In this document: one piece after another, positions 7,892-16,141 of the stretch | Numbering within the stretch: the stretch's first letter is position 1 | Layout: the number at the start of each line of letters is the position of its first letter | DNA from: Microcaldota archaeon | GTDB lineage: Archaea; Micrarchaeota; Micrarchaeia; Micrarchaeales; CABMGC01 | Reading direction: 5' to 3' | Assembly (NCBI GenBank): GCA_021845465.1 | Contig: JAKBRL010000001.1 | Location: 43,550 to 107,549 of the forward strand | DNA: 64,000 nt | Notes under the pieces: generated by a model | Seen by the model: the letters and a program-made list of their open reading frames with translations, nothing else | Databases searched by the model: none | Told to the model about the DNA's origin: nothing | Translations under genes and position numbers: made by a program

Positions 7892-8128
7892 TCATTCGGA
7901 ATTTCTTCCCAGTATTTTGCTTACAGCTTCTCCTGCCGCAGTATGGAAAGAGTACGCTCCTCCGGCATATGTAGCATTGCAGTATTCACAGTGCCATATC
8001 CCTGTTCCTTTTCTCCTTACGGCTTCCTTGCCGCAGGTATTGCAGACATACCTGGCTTTCTGTTGCCTTATTACTGCCTCTTCCCTTTTTCTGAGGCTTA
8101 CACCATATCGTATGCTTTTTTTTGCCAT
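7892..8128 (-). CDS. rpl37ae: Large ribosomal subunit protein eL43 (L37Ae)
   Basis: This 78-residue zinc-finger ribosomal protein has the typical basic start (SIRYGVSLRKREE) and the four-cysteine finger YVCNTCGKEAVRR ... WHCEYCNATYAGGAYSFHT. It directly follows rrp42 with one base between them, as in many archaeal exosome superoperons. Confidence 0.96.
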   Translation of the reverse strand: MAKKSIRYGVSLRKREEAVIRQQKARYVCNTCGKEAVRRKGTGIWHCEYCNATYAGGAYSFHTAAGEAVSKILGRNSE

Positions 8129-8129
8129 A

Positions 8130-8915
8130 TTAGTCTCCTCTTGTTTTCTGTATTATTCCTCTGAGCTCTTTTGATTTCTCAAATGTATTGTCTACAAACA
8201 TGTCTATCTCGTTTGGAAGGAATGATCCGCCGAGACCTTTTTGCATTGCCCTTACAAAATGCTCATCGTTTGCTATTGTCATCCTTGCGTCTGCAAATAC
8301 CTCCTCGCTTGCGTTTGTATCGAGAAGTATGGAATTTCCGATTTTTGCATATGTACATGATGTGCTTATATTATTTATAGGCAGCCTTTCCAGATTTCCT
8401 TCCCTTATGACTTTACCTTCTTCGTACTTAGGCATGCGTGAATTATACAGGGCCGCAACTGCTGCTAGAGCTGAAGAGTCAAAAAGGTTGCCATCATAAT
8501 TGAGCACGTATAAATCTATGAAAACATTCCATGATTTGCCCTCTTCTATGAAGAGTTTTTTTACATCGATTATATTGCCTGCTCTTATTCCGCGATCTAC
8601 TACCCTGGCTAGCTCCACTGCATCGGGAGAAGGTGGGCCTGCATCATAGGAATGATGAGCCATTGGAAGGAGCTCCGCACCTGTCATTATGGATCCTTCA
8701 TCTGGCTTATCCTTCATAGGTTCTCCTACATCCATCTTTATTCCTACCAGAATTTTTGTGTTGCCCAGGCGTATCTCTGCAGAGCCTTCGGCGTGTGGTA
8801 TTTTTCCTGTTTCCAAAGATATCTTCCTGAATGAAAGAAGATTCCTGCCGTCATCCCTTATTCCTTTGGAAAGCCTTTCCTTTAGATACTGTTCTGTTAA
8901 AATAGTCGTGTTCAC
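8130..8915 (-). CDS. rrp42: Exosome subunit Rrp42
   Basis: This RNase PH-fold subunit forms the hexameric ring of the archaeal exosome with Rrp41. It is the non-catalytic partner that helps bind RNA. The 261 residues show the family features (GIRDDGRNLLSFRKIS start, EGSAEIRLGNTKILVGIK strand, GNLFDSSALAAVAAL helix). It lies between rrp41 and eL43 in the superoperon. Confidence 0.94.
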   Translation of the reverse strand: MNTTILTEQYLKERLSKGIRDDGRNLLSFRKISLETGKIPHAEGSAEIRLGNTKILVGIKMDVGEPMKDKPDEGSIMTGAELLPMAHHSYDAGPPSPDAVELARVVDRGIRAGNIIDVKKLFIEEGKSWNVFIDLYVLNYDGNLFDSSALAAVAALYNSRMPKYEEGKVIREGNLERLPINNISTSCTYAKIGNSILLDTNASEEVFADARMTIANDEHFVRAMQKGLGGSFLPNEIDMFVDNTFEKSKELRGIIQKTRGD

Positions 8916-8924
8916 ATTCTCGCC

Positions 8925-9650
8925 TTATATTCTTTCTTCTATCTTTTGATAATGCTCAAGAAGCGCATCTTTCTGTGTCTTGGTTATTATCTCTCCTGCT
9001 TTTATGACCATCTCTATTCCTCTGTGGATCTCTTCTGAGGTGAGTTCACCATCCATTTGAAGAAGATTTATCTCCTTGGTTCTAGGGTTTATTGCTATAG
9101 GCATGTCAGCAGTAGAATAGTTGTCTTCTGTCTTATCCATGTCCAATATCAATGTGTTTTCTGCTTTGCCTACTGACACCGCAAACGGCATGTCCCGCAT
9201 AGGAATGCCTGATGCCGCAAGCGCTACAGATGCACACGTTATTCCTGCCGCACGTGTGCCTCCATCGCTCTGCAATACTTCGATAAATATGTTTATTTCT
9301 GTTCCGGGAAAGAGATCAGTAAGCACCACATTCTCAAATACCTCCTTTGTTACTTTGGATATTTCTATTGCTCTCCTGTTCATTCCAGGTCTGCCGTGTT
9401 CTTCCAAAGATGAGAAGGGAGCCATGGTATACCTGCATTTTATGACTGCCTTGTTTAAGTCCTGCGTATGTCTAGGTAGAGCCTCTCGTGGGCCATATAC
9501 TGCAGAAACAATCTTGTTGTTTCCCCATTCTATGTATGCTGATCCTGAAGCATTCTTTATAGGGTTGATAGATATTTTGATTTGGCGCATTGTCCCAGGA
9601 TCCCTGCCGTCAAGCCGTTTTCCGTTTATTATTAATGTTGGTTTTTCCAT
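8925..9650 (-). CDS. rrp41: Exosome catalytic subunit Rrp41
   Basis: This is the phosphorolytic RNase PH-type subunit of the archaeal exosome, which degrades or tails RNA 3' ends. The 241 residues include the RNase PH start RLDGRDPGTMRQIKI, the phosphate/RNA loop YGPREALPRHTQ, the Arg-rich MNRRAIEIS segment, and the active-site region with GTRAAGITCASVAL and DMDKTEDNYSTADMPIA. Its neighbours rrp4 and rrp42 encode the rest of the complex. Confidence 0.95.
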   Translation of the reverse strand: MEKPTLIINGKRLDGRDPGTMRQIKISINPIKNASGSAYIEWGNNKIVSAVYGPREALPRHTQDLNKAVIKCRYTMAPFSSLEEHGRPGMNRRAIEISKVTKEVFENVVLTDLFPGTEINIFIEVLQSDGGTRAAGITCASVALAASGIPMRDMPFAVSVGKAENTLILDMDKTEDNYSTADMPIAINPRTKEINLLQMDGELTSEEIHRGIEMVIKAGEIITKTQKDALLEHYQKIEERI

Positions 9651-9664
9651 TTTATCTTCCGTCT

Positions 9665-10279
9665 TTATTCTTTACTTGGAGTTTCAAGCATCTGAGCTAT
9701 TCTTTCAGTTAAGCCAGGTATGTGCGACTCGTCCTGTATGCGCATTATGGCTTTTGTTGCAATGTCAGAATCCCCTCCCTTTATCCAGATTAGGCCATTC
9801 ATGCCTACCGATATGCTGGCCTTTGTCTTTTCTGTTATCTGCCTTATCATTGTGTCCTGCTTGCCTAGAAGCCTTGGTACCTTTGAAGGCTTTATCGCTA
9901 TCACCTTTCCTCCGAAAAGCACTCTTGGTCTTGATAGTATAACTGTGCCTGTTTTGTCAAGTTCTTTCACAACAGCTTCAATTATATCGCCATTTACCAC
10001 GCTTGTCTCTGAGAATTTGGATATAATAAGTCCTTTGTAAGGCGCATTTAAGCCTATTACGTCGGTATTGAGCTTTGCTTCTTCCACTATGCCTACAATT
10101 TTCTCTCCTGGGACAGGGTACCATAATCCTTCCATCGGTATGAATGAATTTTTTTCGTCGTCATACATTCCTATCACAGTAGAGCATGTCTTGCCGTTCT
10201 CGACTATAGTGTGGTCTAGCCTTAGCGGTTTTTCCGCTATTATGTCTCCTGGGAGAACTATTTTCCTCATTAAAATCAC
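9665..10279 (-). CDS. rrp4: Exosome RNA-binding cap protein Rrp4
   Basis: This 204-residue protein has an N-terminal domain, an S1 domain (about 60-130) and a C-terminal KH domain (about 135-204, with IKGGDSDIATKAIMRI). Rrp4 trimers sit on the Rrp41/Rrp42 ring and thread RNA into it. Its ATG follows AAGTGAT with a 4-nt gap. The start abuts the stop of the SBDS gene. Confidence 0.94.
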   Translation of the reverse strand: MILMRKIVLPGDIIAEKPLRLDHTIVENGKTCSTVIGMYDDEKNSFIPMEGLWYPVPGEKIVGIVEEAKLNTDVIGLNAPYKGLIISKFSETSVVNGDIIEAVVKELDKTGTVILSRPRVLFGGKVIAIKPSKVPRLLGKQDTMIRQITEKTKASISVGMNGLIWIKGGDSDIATKAIMRIQDESHIPGLTERIAQMLETPSKE

Positions 10280-10960
10280 TTAAATTGTGTCTATCTGGGC
10301 TTCTCCTTTGGTAAGCCCGTTTATCTTGTCAAAGAACTCCTGCTTTAGACCTGCAGGGAATTCTACAGAAACTTTGAGAGATCCGTCATTTTGCCACTCC
10401 TCTGATTTTAACCCGTATTGCTTCAATGTGCCATAGCATCTGTTAGCAAAAGACGCAGGTATGCGGATCTCAAGGTGTGCTGTTGCAAATTTCAGGGGGA
10501 TTATGGTATTTATTTTCTTTATTATGCTGTCTACCTGTTCATTTGCATTCTTGAATGGGTCTATTACAATATGGGCCTGCTCAAGCGCTCCTTCTATTCT
10601 TATAGGAGTATGTGGCGCGTTGGTTCTTGGATCTATCGAGTTTACTGCTATTATGTTTATTATCTGTTTTCTCTTCTCTTCTACTAATTTGTGTCTCTGT
10701 TCAGTGGTTATTGGTACGTCCCCTTTTTTCAATATTGTATCTACAATCTTGGCAAGGTCTTCTGTTCCGAATATCTTTTTAATCTTTTCCTGATTCTGGC
10801 GCTCTCCCTTATTCGCATTCTTGAATATCTCTTCTGCTTCAAGAACAGATAGGGGATCTTTTCGCTTTCCGGTTATGTACTCATAAGCCATATCCGAATC
10901 TATGAATATCTCAAATTCTTCTCCGTTCGTGGAATATTTGGCTATTACTGTTTTTGACAT
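10280..10960 (-). CDS. sdo1: SBDS family ribosome maturation protein
   Basis: This 226-residue archaeal SBDS/Sdo1 protein matures the large ribosomal subunit. The FYSH-type N-terminal domain (KYSTNGEEFEIFIDSDMAYEYI), the central helical domain with the TTEQRHKLVEEKRKQIINIIAVNSIDP region, and the C-terminal ferredoxin-like domain are all present. It is translationally linked to psmA upstream and rrp4 downstream. Confidence 0.94.
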   Translation of the reverse strand: MSKTVIAKYSTNGEEFEIFIDSDMAYEYITGKRKDPLSVLEAEEIFKNANKGERQNQEKIKKIFGTEDLAKIVDTILKKGDVPITTEQRHKLVEEKRKQIINIIAVNSIDPRTNAPHTPIRIEGALEQAHIVIDPFKNANEQVDSIIKKINTIIPLKFATAHLEIRIPASFANRCYGTLKQYGLKSEEWQNDGSLKVSVEFPAGLKQEFFDKINGLTKGEAQIDTI

Positions 10961-10965
10961 AGAAT

Positions 10966-11661
10966 CTACAGGTATTTCGCAACTTCTTCAGGAGTTACTA
11001 CTCGGTAGCCTTCGCCTTCTTTTATATAGCCTACTTCCATGCTTTCCTGAGGTACTTTTCCTTCTGATACTTTCTTTATTATCTTTGCTCCGAGAGTTAT
11101 CATCTCTTCTACTCGCATGTTGTCCTTGTACTCCTTCACAAGGATTTCAGTGGCTATCTTTTTTCCTGAACCTATTGCTTCAGCTTTGTAACCAAGAATT
11201 GATGCTCCAGGCTCTATCTCATATAATTTAGGCCCGTTGTCTATTCCACCTACCAAGAGTGAGACGGCATAAGGTCGAAGCCCTCCATACTGTGTGGCCT
11301 GCATCATATACGATGCTATCTCTTCGGTGAGAGACTCGACAGATTTGTCATCATCATAAACAAGTCTGTGGTTTAGCGCTGTGATCCTTGCCCTGTCTAT
11401 AAGATGAAGGCCGTCGGCAACAAGGCCGCTGTAGGTAGCCCCCATGTTTGAATCTATCTTGAATACCTTGTGTACTGTAGATTGTATGGCAAGAGGCTCG
11501 GTGACTACCTTGTGTGCAACAAATACCACGCTGTCTTTTCCTGTCATTCCTATGGATGTCGCGCCTTTCCTTACTGCTTCCTTTGCATACTCTACCTGGA
11601 ATAGTCTGCCGTCTGGATTGAACATTACACCGCGGTCGTATGCTTGTACATTTGGATACAT
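10966..11661 (-). CDS. psmA: Proteasome alpha subunit
   Basis: This 231-residue alpha subunit forms the gating outer rings of the 20S proteasome. It shows the alpha-type N-terminus YDRGVMFNPDGRLFQVEYAKEAVRKG, which is the proteasome A signature, and the NTN-hydrolase fold without the beta subunit's catalytic threonine. The ATG lies 3 nt after AAGTGAT. It is the first gene of the exosome superoperon. No beta subunit lies in the window; a PAC2-family protein (28701) may relate to assembly. Confidence 0.96.
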   Translation of the reverse strand: MYPNVQAYDRGVMFNPDGRLFQVEYAKEAVRKGATSIGMTGKDSVVFVAHKVVTEPLAIQSTVHKVFKIDSNMGATYSGLVADGLHLIDRARITALNHRLVYDDDKSVESLTEEIASYMMQATQYGGLRPYAVSLLVGGIDNGPKLYEIEPGASILGYKAEAIGSGKKIATEILVKEYKDNMRVEEMITLGAKIIKKVSEGKVPQESMEVGYIKEGEGYRVVTPEEVAKYL

Positions 11662-11725
11662 AATATCACTTAATATAATTAGCAGATTTGCTATGTTTTA
11701 GGATAATCTAATTTTAATCATTAAA

Positions 11726-11738
11726 AGCTTATATAACT
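11726..11738 (-). promoter_or_regulatory. TATA box for the psmA-exosome superoperon
   Basis: The minus strand reads AGTTATATAAGCT, a good archaeal box A. It places transcription start near 11705 and leaves a leader of about 40 nt that contains the psmA Shine-Dalgarno AAGTGAT. Confidence 0.6.
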
Positions 11739-11804
11739 ATCTGGTTCAGAGAAAAAGCCGAAGCTGTACAGTTTGGATGCCTCTCTGCCTTATGGTATGA
11801 TTTT

Positions 11805-11993
11805 TCAGGAGTTTATGCTCAAAGCATAAGTGCCATTTGCTGTTATGCCTAGTTTTTTGGCAAGCTCTGACTTTTCCGAATTGAGTATCACTACATATCC
11901 GCTCCATTTTACAGTCATGTCAGATGATCCGCATATGGGGCAGACATCTCCCTGGGCTATTATTACCCTGCATTTTTTGCATGCTTTTTCCAT
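11805..11993 (-). CDS. spt4: Transcription elongation factor Spt4 (RpoE'')
   Basis: This 62-residue Spt4 protein partners Spt5 on RNA polymerase for processive elongation. It has the zinc site CKKC ... CPICGS and the following TVKWSGYVVILN and SELAKKLGI segments. It lies directly downstream of rpoE, the standard archaeal pairing. Confidence 0.95.
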   Translation of the reverse strand: MEKACKKCRVIIAQGDVCPICGSSDMTVKWSGYVVILNSEKSELAKKLGITANGTYALSINS

Positions 11994-11998
11994 TTATA

Positions 11999-12598
11999 TC
12001 ACTTCTTTCCTTTAGGTTTTGATTGTGCTCCTCCCCTTCGTGGGCCTCTTTCCCTTGGTTTTATAGGTTCCTTTATCCATTCGTATTTTCCAAGTCCTTC
12101 AGGCCTCATTGTCAGAGCAATCTTAGTGTCTTTTATGTTGTTCTTAAGGCTTATTGTGGATACCTTTGTATAAACCACATCTCCTTTCTTTAGAGTTCTT
12201 CCGCTGTTTCTTAAAACAAATGCGGCTGATTTCCTGTCGTGGGTTATGAAGTCGTTGGTTATCTGCGAGAGGTGTACTAGCCCGTCTATAGGACCAAGCC
12301 TTACGAAACACCCGAAATCTACGAGTTCAGATATCTCACCCATAAGGATTTCGCCTACTTCTATGTTAAATGCTAACATGTCGAAAGTAACCTGATGGTG
12401 TGTTGAAGGGTCTCCAGGCATTATGAAGCCGTCACTTATATCCCTTACATTGAATACTGCCAGCACGACGCCGAAATCCTTCTCCATGAGGCGCTCATGT
12501 CTCTTTCTTAGTATCGTTTCTGCGGCTTTTTGAAGATCTTCTCCGAAGTGTGTTGGGGGTATGTTTATCGTATCTTTTATAGTGTATACATAGAACAT
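11999..12598 (-). CDS. rpoE: RNA polymerase subunit E' (Rpb7-like)
   Basis: This 199-residue stalk subunit has an N-terminal RNP-like domain (MFYVYTIKDTINIPPTHFGEDL) and a C-terminal S1 RNA-binding domain (GEILMGEISELVDFGCFVRLG, about 80-165). A basic proline/arginine-rich tail (RERGPRRGGAQSK) follows. With subunit F it contacts nascent RNA and helps open-complex formation. spt4 follows directly. Confidence 0.96.
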   Translation of the reverse strand: MFYVYTIKDTINIPPTHFGEDLQKAAETILRKRHERLMEKDFGVVLAVFNVRDISDGFIMPGDPSTHHQVTFDMLAFNIEVGEILMGEISELVDFGCFVRLGPIDGLVHLSQITNDFITHDRKSAAFVLRNSGRTLKKGDVVYTKVSTISLKNNIKDTKIALTMRPEGLGKYEWIKEPIKPRERGPRRGGAQSKPKGKK

Positions 12599-12655
12599 AG
12601 GATTGCCTCTGAGGTTAATATTCGTTTTAGATATTGGGAGTTATATTTATTAATA

Positions 12656-13027
12656 CTATCGCAGGTTCCTGTTTTCCCCTAATGTCAGTGCAACTATGCC
12701 TTGCGCCCGGAGTCTGCGCCGCAGTTCTGTATCGTTTGTGCAGACTTTTGCCTCTTTCGACTTAACAGCATGGCATAATATCCAGTCGTCAACATGGCCT
12801 TCGGAGCGGATTATAGATATTTTTTTGCCCTGCATAAGCTGCAATGCTACAGCTGCGTCCTTGGAGTTTTTTTTCTTTGATTTTTTTAGCTTTTCAAGCT
12901 CTGCTACTGTACCACTTGCCACTATGATCTCGTGATCTGGAAAGGCTTCGCTTACTATATCGAATGCGTCAGCTTTTATTGAAAGCCCGAAGAGAATCGA
13001 GCTTGTGTCTATTATTATCTTTTTTAT
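12656..13027 (-). CDS. PIN-domain nuclease with a non-standard (ATA) start or A-run indel
   Basis: From 13027 the frame encodes a complete 123-residue PIN domain. It has the first acidic strand KKIIIDTSSILFG, then VAELEKL, HVDDWILCHA and CTNDTELRRRL, which supply the expected four acidic residues of a metal-dependent ribonuclease fold. No ATG, GTG or TTG lies between the upstream in-frame TGA and the catalytic first Asp; the first such codon (GTG at about 12925) would delete it. An ATA at 13027 sits 3 nt after GAGTGAT, the same geometry as in psmA. Alternatively a TTG at 13031 would be in frame if the A6 run at 13020-13025 were A5. It may be an Fcf1/Nob1-like or toxin-like PIN protein; that cannot be settled. 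Confidence 0.72.
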   Translation of the reverse strand: MKKIIIDTSSILFGLSIKADAFDIVSEAFPDHEIIVASGTVAELEKLKKSKKKNSKDAAVALQLMQGKKISIIRSEGHVDDWILCHAVKSKEAKVCTNDTELRRRLRAQGIVALTLGENRNLR

Positions 13028-13094
13028 TCAATCACTCTTTAGAATATGCCCAGAAAGGGCTAAATTAATTAAGAGACTATAGGTATTGCTGTTT

Positions 13095-13499
13095 ATGTCA
13101 CTTGATATGTATGCCGAAAGCATGATATATGCGTATGAGCATCCTCAGCATAAGCGCCGGATTGAGAATGCGGACGTTAGCTTCAGCGAAGAGAATATTT
13201 CATGTGGAGACAAGCTTACAATATACATAAAACTTGACGGCAGGATCATGAGAGAGGTCTCTTTTGACGGGCTTGGATGTGTCGTGTCCATGGGTACTGC
13301 AGAGATACTCTCCGATGAGATGCAGGGCAAGCCGATAGAAGAAGCGCTTGCGTTCGGAAAAGACGAACTCCTTAAATTGATAAATATAGATCCCGGACCA
13401 GTAAGGATGCACTGTGCGACCCTCTCACTTAGAGCATTAAGAAAGGCACTTTTCCTGCATGAAGGAATTGCACCTGACAGAGAGACAAAGGAGCTTTGA
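13095..13499 (+). CDS. IscU/SufU-like iron-sulfur cluster scaffold
   Basis: This 134-residue protein has the NifU N-terminal/IscU fold with its three ligand cysteines: ENISCGDKL, DGLGCVVSMG and RMHCATLSLRAL. Such proteins assemble an Fe-S cluster and hand it to apoproteins. The ATG at 13095 is preferred to the TTG at 13086. No cysteine desulfurase lies nearby. The gene is divergent from the PIN gene and convergent with uS10. Confidence 0.88.
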   Translation: MSLDMYAESMIYAYEHPQHKRRIENADVSFSEENISCGDKLTIYIKLDGRIMREVSFDGLGCVVSMGTAEILSDEMQGKPIEEALAFGKDELLKLINIDPGPVRMHCATLSLRALRKALFLHEGIAPDRETKEL

Positions 13500-13595
13500 A
13501 GTGAGTAAGAAACCTGTCTTCTTTTGATTGCAAATAAAAAAATTAGCCTGATGGCTTTTAGACTACTTCCTGTCTTAGGATTCTATTCCTTGGTT

Positions 13596-13901
13596 TCAGG
13601 AAAGTATCATTTCGATCTGTACCGTGTCAGGAACAGGTATTCTCATTACCTGCCTTAATGCAGTATCACTTCCGTCTATCGAAACCAGCCATTTATGGAT
13701 TCTCATCTGCCATCTTTCGTAGGTTTTGGATCCGTCGCCGCAAGGAGTCTTTCTTGTAGTTACCTTTATATTCCTTGTAGGAAGCGGTATGGGACCGTTG
13801 CATTTTACTCCCAGGGATTTTGCTATCTCAGCTATTTGCTTTGCTATGTCCCTTGCCGCTGTCCTGTTCCTGCTTATAAGTTTTATCCTTGCGACTGGCA
13901 T
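13596..13901 (-). CDS. rps10: Small ribosomal subunit protein uS10
   Basis: This 101-residue S10 protein has the usual archaeal form (ARIKLISRNRTAARDIAKQI start, GPIPLPTRNIKVTTRKTP, YERWQMRIHKWLVSI). It follows the EF-1A gene with 5 bases between them, the common archaeal tuf-rps10 arrangement. Confidence 0.97.
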   Translation of the reverse strand: MPVARIKLISRNRTAARDIAKQIAEIAKSLGVKCNGPIPLPTRNIKVTTRKTPCGDGSKTYERWQMRIHKWLVSIDGSDTALRQVMRIPVPDTVQIEMILS

Positions 13902-13906
13902 TTAAT

Positions 13907-15175
13907 CTAAGCCTTCTTTGTTATATCAAGCACTACTCCTGCAGCTACAGTCTGGCCCATGTCCCTTATTGCAAATCTTCCAAGTTGTGGGAAGTCTCCG
14001 AACTTCTCTATTACTATGGCTCTTGTAGGCTTTATCTTTACTATTGCTACATCACCATTTTTTATGAACTCTGGGTTGACCTGAAGAGTCTGTCCTGTTT
14101 TAGGGTCCTTCTTTTCAACTATCTCAGTTATTGTAGCTGCTATCTGCGCAGTGTGTATGTGGAATACTGGAGTGTATCCTGCGGCTATTGCCTGCGGATG
14201 GTTTATCACTACTATCTGAGCTGTGAACTCCTGTGCTACTGTAGGAGGGTTGCTTGCTGGACCTACTACGTCGCCTCTCTTGATGTCTTTCTTGTCAACT
14301 CCCTTTATGTTGAAGCCTATATTGTCTCCTGGGCCTGCTTGTGGCATCTGCTGATGATGCATCTCTATTGATTTTACATCAGTCTTTGCACCGCTTGGCA
14401 TGATTACTATCTGGTCTCCAGGCTTTATTATGCCTGTTTCAACTCTCCCTACTGGAACGGTTCCGAATCCAGCTATGCTGTATACGTCCTGTATAGGAAG
14501 CCTTAATGGTTTGTCTGTTGGCTTCTTTGGCACCTGGAATGAATCTATTGCCTCCAAAAGTGTAGGTCCGGTATACCAAGGCAGTTTATCTGACTTGCTT
14601 GATACGTTTACGCCTTCAAGCCCAGAATAAGGTACGAATATTATTTTAGAAACATCGTATCCTACTGATTTGAGAAGTTCGCTTGCCTTTGCTTTTGTCT
14701 CTTCGAACTTTGCCTTGTCATAATTTGCAGCGTCTATCTTGTTAAGTCCTACCACTACCTGTTGTATTCCTAGCACTTTTGCAAGGTATGCGTGCTCTCT
14801 TGTCTGTGATTGAACTCCGTCTGGAGTTGATACTACAAGGACTGCGGCGTCTGCCTGGCTTGCTCCTGTTATCATGTTCTTTACGAAGTCTCTGTGTCCT
14901 GGAGCATCAATTATAGTGAAATAATATTTAGGGGTCTGGAAGTCTCTGTGCATTATGTCTATTGTTATTCCTCTTTCCCTCTCTTCTTTGAGTTGGTCCA
15001 TTACGAATGCAAATTCGAATGTTGCCCTGTTGTACTTCGTTACTTCTTCCTTAATCTTTTTCATATCCTGTTCTGTTACGGCCTTTGTATCGTATAACAA
15101 TCGTCCTACAGTAGTTGACTTTCCGTGGTCTATATGTCCTATGAAAATCAGATTCATGTGTGGTTTATCTGCCAT
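13907..15175 (-). CDS. tuf: Elongation factor 1-alpha
   Basis: This 422-residue GTPase delivers aminoacyl-tRNA to the ribosome. It has the G1 loop GHIDHGKST (about 12-20), the switch [10 protein letters not shown], the G4 motif NKID and the archaeal/eukaryotic-type domain 2 and 3 sequences ([30 protein letters not shown]). A Shine-Dalgarno GGTGA precedes the ATG. A strong TATA-like element lies at about 15278-15290 on the minus strand. Confidence 0.98.
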   Translation of the reverse strand: MADKPHMNLIFIGHIDHGKSTTVGRLLYDTKAVTEQDMKKIKEEVTKYNRATFEFAFVMDQLKEERERGITIDIMHRDFQTPKYYFTIIDAPGHRDFVKNMITGASQADAAVLVVSTPDGVQSQTREHAYLAKVLGIQQVVVGLNKIDAANYDKAKFEETKAKASELLKSVGYDVSKIIFVPYSGLEGVNVSSKSDKLPWYTGPTLLEAIDSFQVPKKPTDKPLRLPIQDVYSIAGFGTVPVGRVETGIIKPGDQIVIMPSGAKTDVKSIEMHHQQMPQAGPGDNIGFNIKGVDKKDIKRGDVVGPASNPPTVAQEFTAQIVVINHPQAIAAGYTPVFHIHTAQIAATITEIVEKKDPKTGQTLQVNPEFIKNGDVAIVKIKPTRAIVIEKFGDFPQLGRFAIRDMGQTVAAGVVLDITKKA

Positions 15176-15421
15176 TCAATTCACCTAGTATTTTTAGTAT
15201 ATATTTGTATTCTGGCGGCGCAGAAGGAGTATTAACTCTCGTCGTCATTCCAGTTGCTAAGATAATACCAGTTAACATATATAAAGCTTTCTAGGGAGAG
15301 TACCCAGTATTAGACATTATAGCTATGATATAGAGTATGTGTGGCTTTAGATTTGTTTTTTGAGATACTGATGCTTTCGGATTCTTGAAGGATTTTTAAG
15401 CATTGGCTTGCAAAACAATTA

Positions 15422-15691
15422 ATGTGTGGTATGATGGGAGTCAAAAAAGTCGTGAGCGGTGAACTTGATTCTATAAGAAAGGAGAGCCTTAGCAAGATAA
15501 CTACTTTAATAATTACGGCATTTGGGCTTGTGGCTGCGCTTGCGTGGAACAGCGCAATACAGAGCATTTTTTCTAAGATTTTTGGGTCTACTACAGATAT
15601 GTTTGCATTATTGGGATATGCGGTTTTTGTTACTTTGATAGCGGTTATAGTAACAATATACCTCACTAGACTGACGGCTAAACAACAATAA
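15422..15691 (+). CDS. Small membrane protein, DUF5654-like
   Basis: This is an 89-residue protein with an amphipathic N-terminal part and two transmembrane helices. The first contains LITAFGLVAALAWNSAIQSIF and the second FVTLIAVIVTIYLTRL. The AALAWN motif and layout match the small archaeal family known as DUF5654. No function is known. A TATA-like stretch lies upstream. Confidence 0.75.
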   Translation: MCGMMGVKKVVSGELDSIRKESLSKITTLIITAFGLVAALAWNSAIQSIFSKIFGSTTDMFALLGYAVFVTLIAVIVTIYLTRLTAKQQ

Positions 15692-15779
15692 TGAAATAGT
15701 GTGTCTGTTTCTTCTTTCTTGTATGGAAGACATACAGAATTCTCATATGAAGGAAAAACATGGATAAAATAAGGATTTA

Positions 15780-15854
15780 CGGGCCCGGTGGGATTTGAAC
15801 CCACGACTTATTGGTTAAGAGCCAACCACTCTGACCGACCTGAGTTACGGGCCC
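15780..15854 (-). tRNA. tRNA-Lys (anticodon CTT)
   Basis: The minus strand gives a 75-nt cloverleaf. The acceptor is GGGCCCG/CGGGCCC with discriminator G. The anticodon stem GTTGG/CCAAT encloses the loop CTCTTAA, giving anticodon CTT. The T-arm is GTGGG-TTCAAAT-CCCAC. There is no intron and no encoded CCA. Confidence 0.94.
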
Positions 15855-15863
15855 GCTTTCTTT

Positions 15864-16107
15864 AGCGCCTGCGGCGCTGGTGCTTAATAATTCATTTCAG
15901 CTTGAATTTATATCTTCTGAATTTTATAGCTTTGCGCTTTTGTCTTTGAAGGTCTTCTCTTTTGTTGATTCTTCAATTGTTTAGACAGCAATAACATAGT
16001 AGAATGCCTGCTCAGGTATTTGATTTTTTGCTTTTGGTTCTGAAATCTTTCTTAATCGAATTTGTCCTCGAAAAATGTCTTCAAAAGCTTTATATGCCTT
16101 TATAAGC
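15864..16107. promoter_or_regulatory. Intergenic region upstream of gyrB with TATA boxes
   Basis: No gene is visible between tRNA-Lys and gyrB. A perfect 6-bp inverted repeat AGCGCC-TGC-GGCGCT lies at 15864-15878. Two TATA-like elements precede gyrB: CTTTATATGCC (16088-16098) and CTTTATAAGC (16098-16107). The second places transcription start about 10-15 bases before the ATG at 16142, so gyrB mRNA would be nearly leaderless. Confidence 0.5.
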
Positions 16108-16141
16108 TATAGATAAGTATATTTTCAAACGGCCAGATTAT

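Noticed and set aside
9121..9942. 273-codon open frame on the + strand opposite rrp41/rrp4
   Set aside because: It is antisense to two well-identified exosome genes; its sequence is low-complexity Ser/Leu-rich and has no family features.
15310..15804. 164-codon minus-strand frame between EF-1A and tRNA-Lys
   Set aside because: It overlaps tRNA-Lys and runs antisense to the DUF5654-like gene; no motif supports it.
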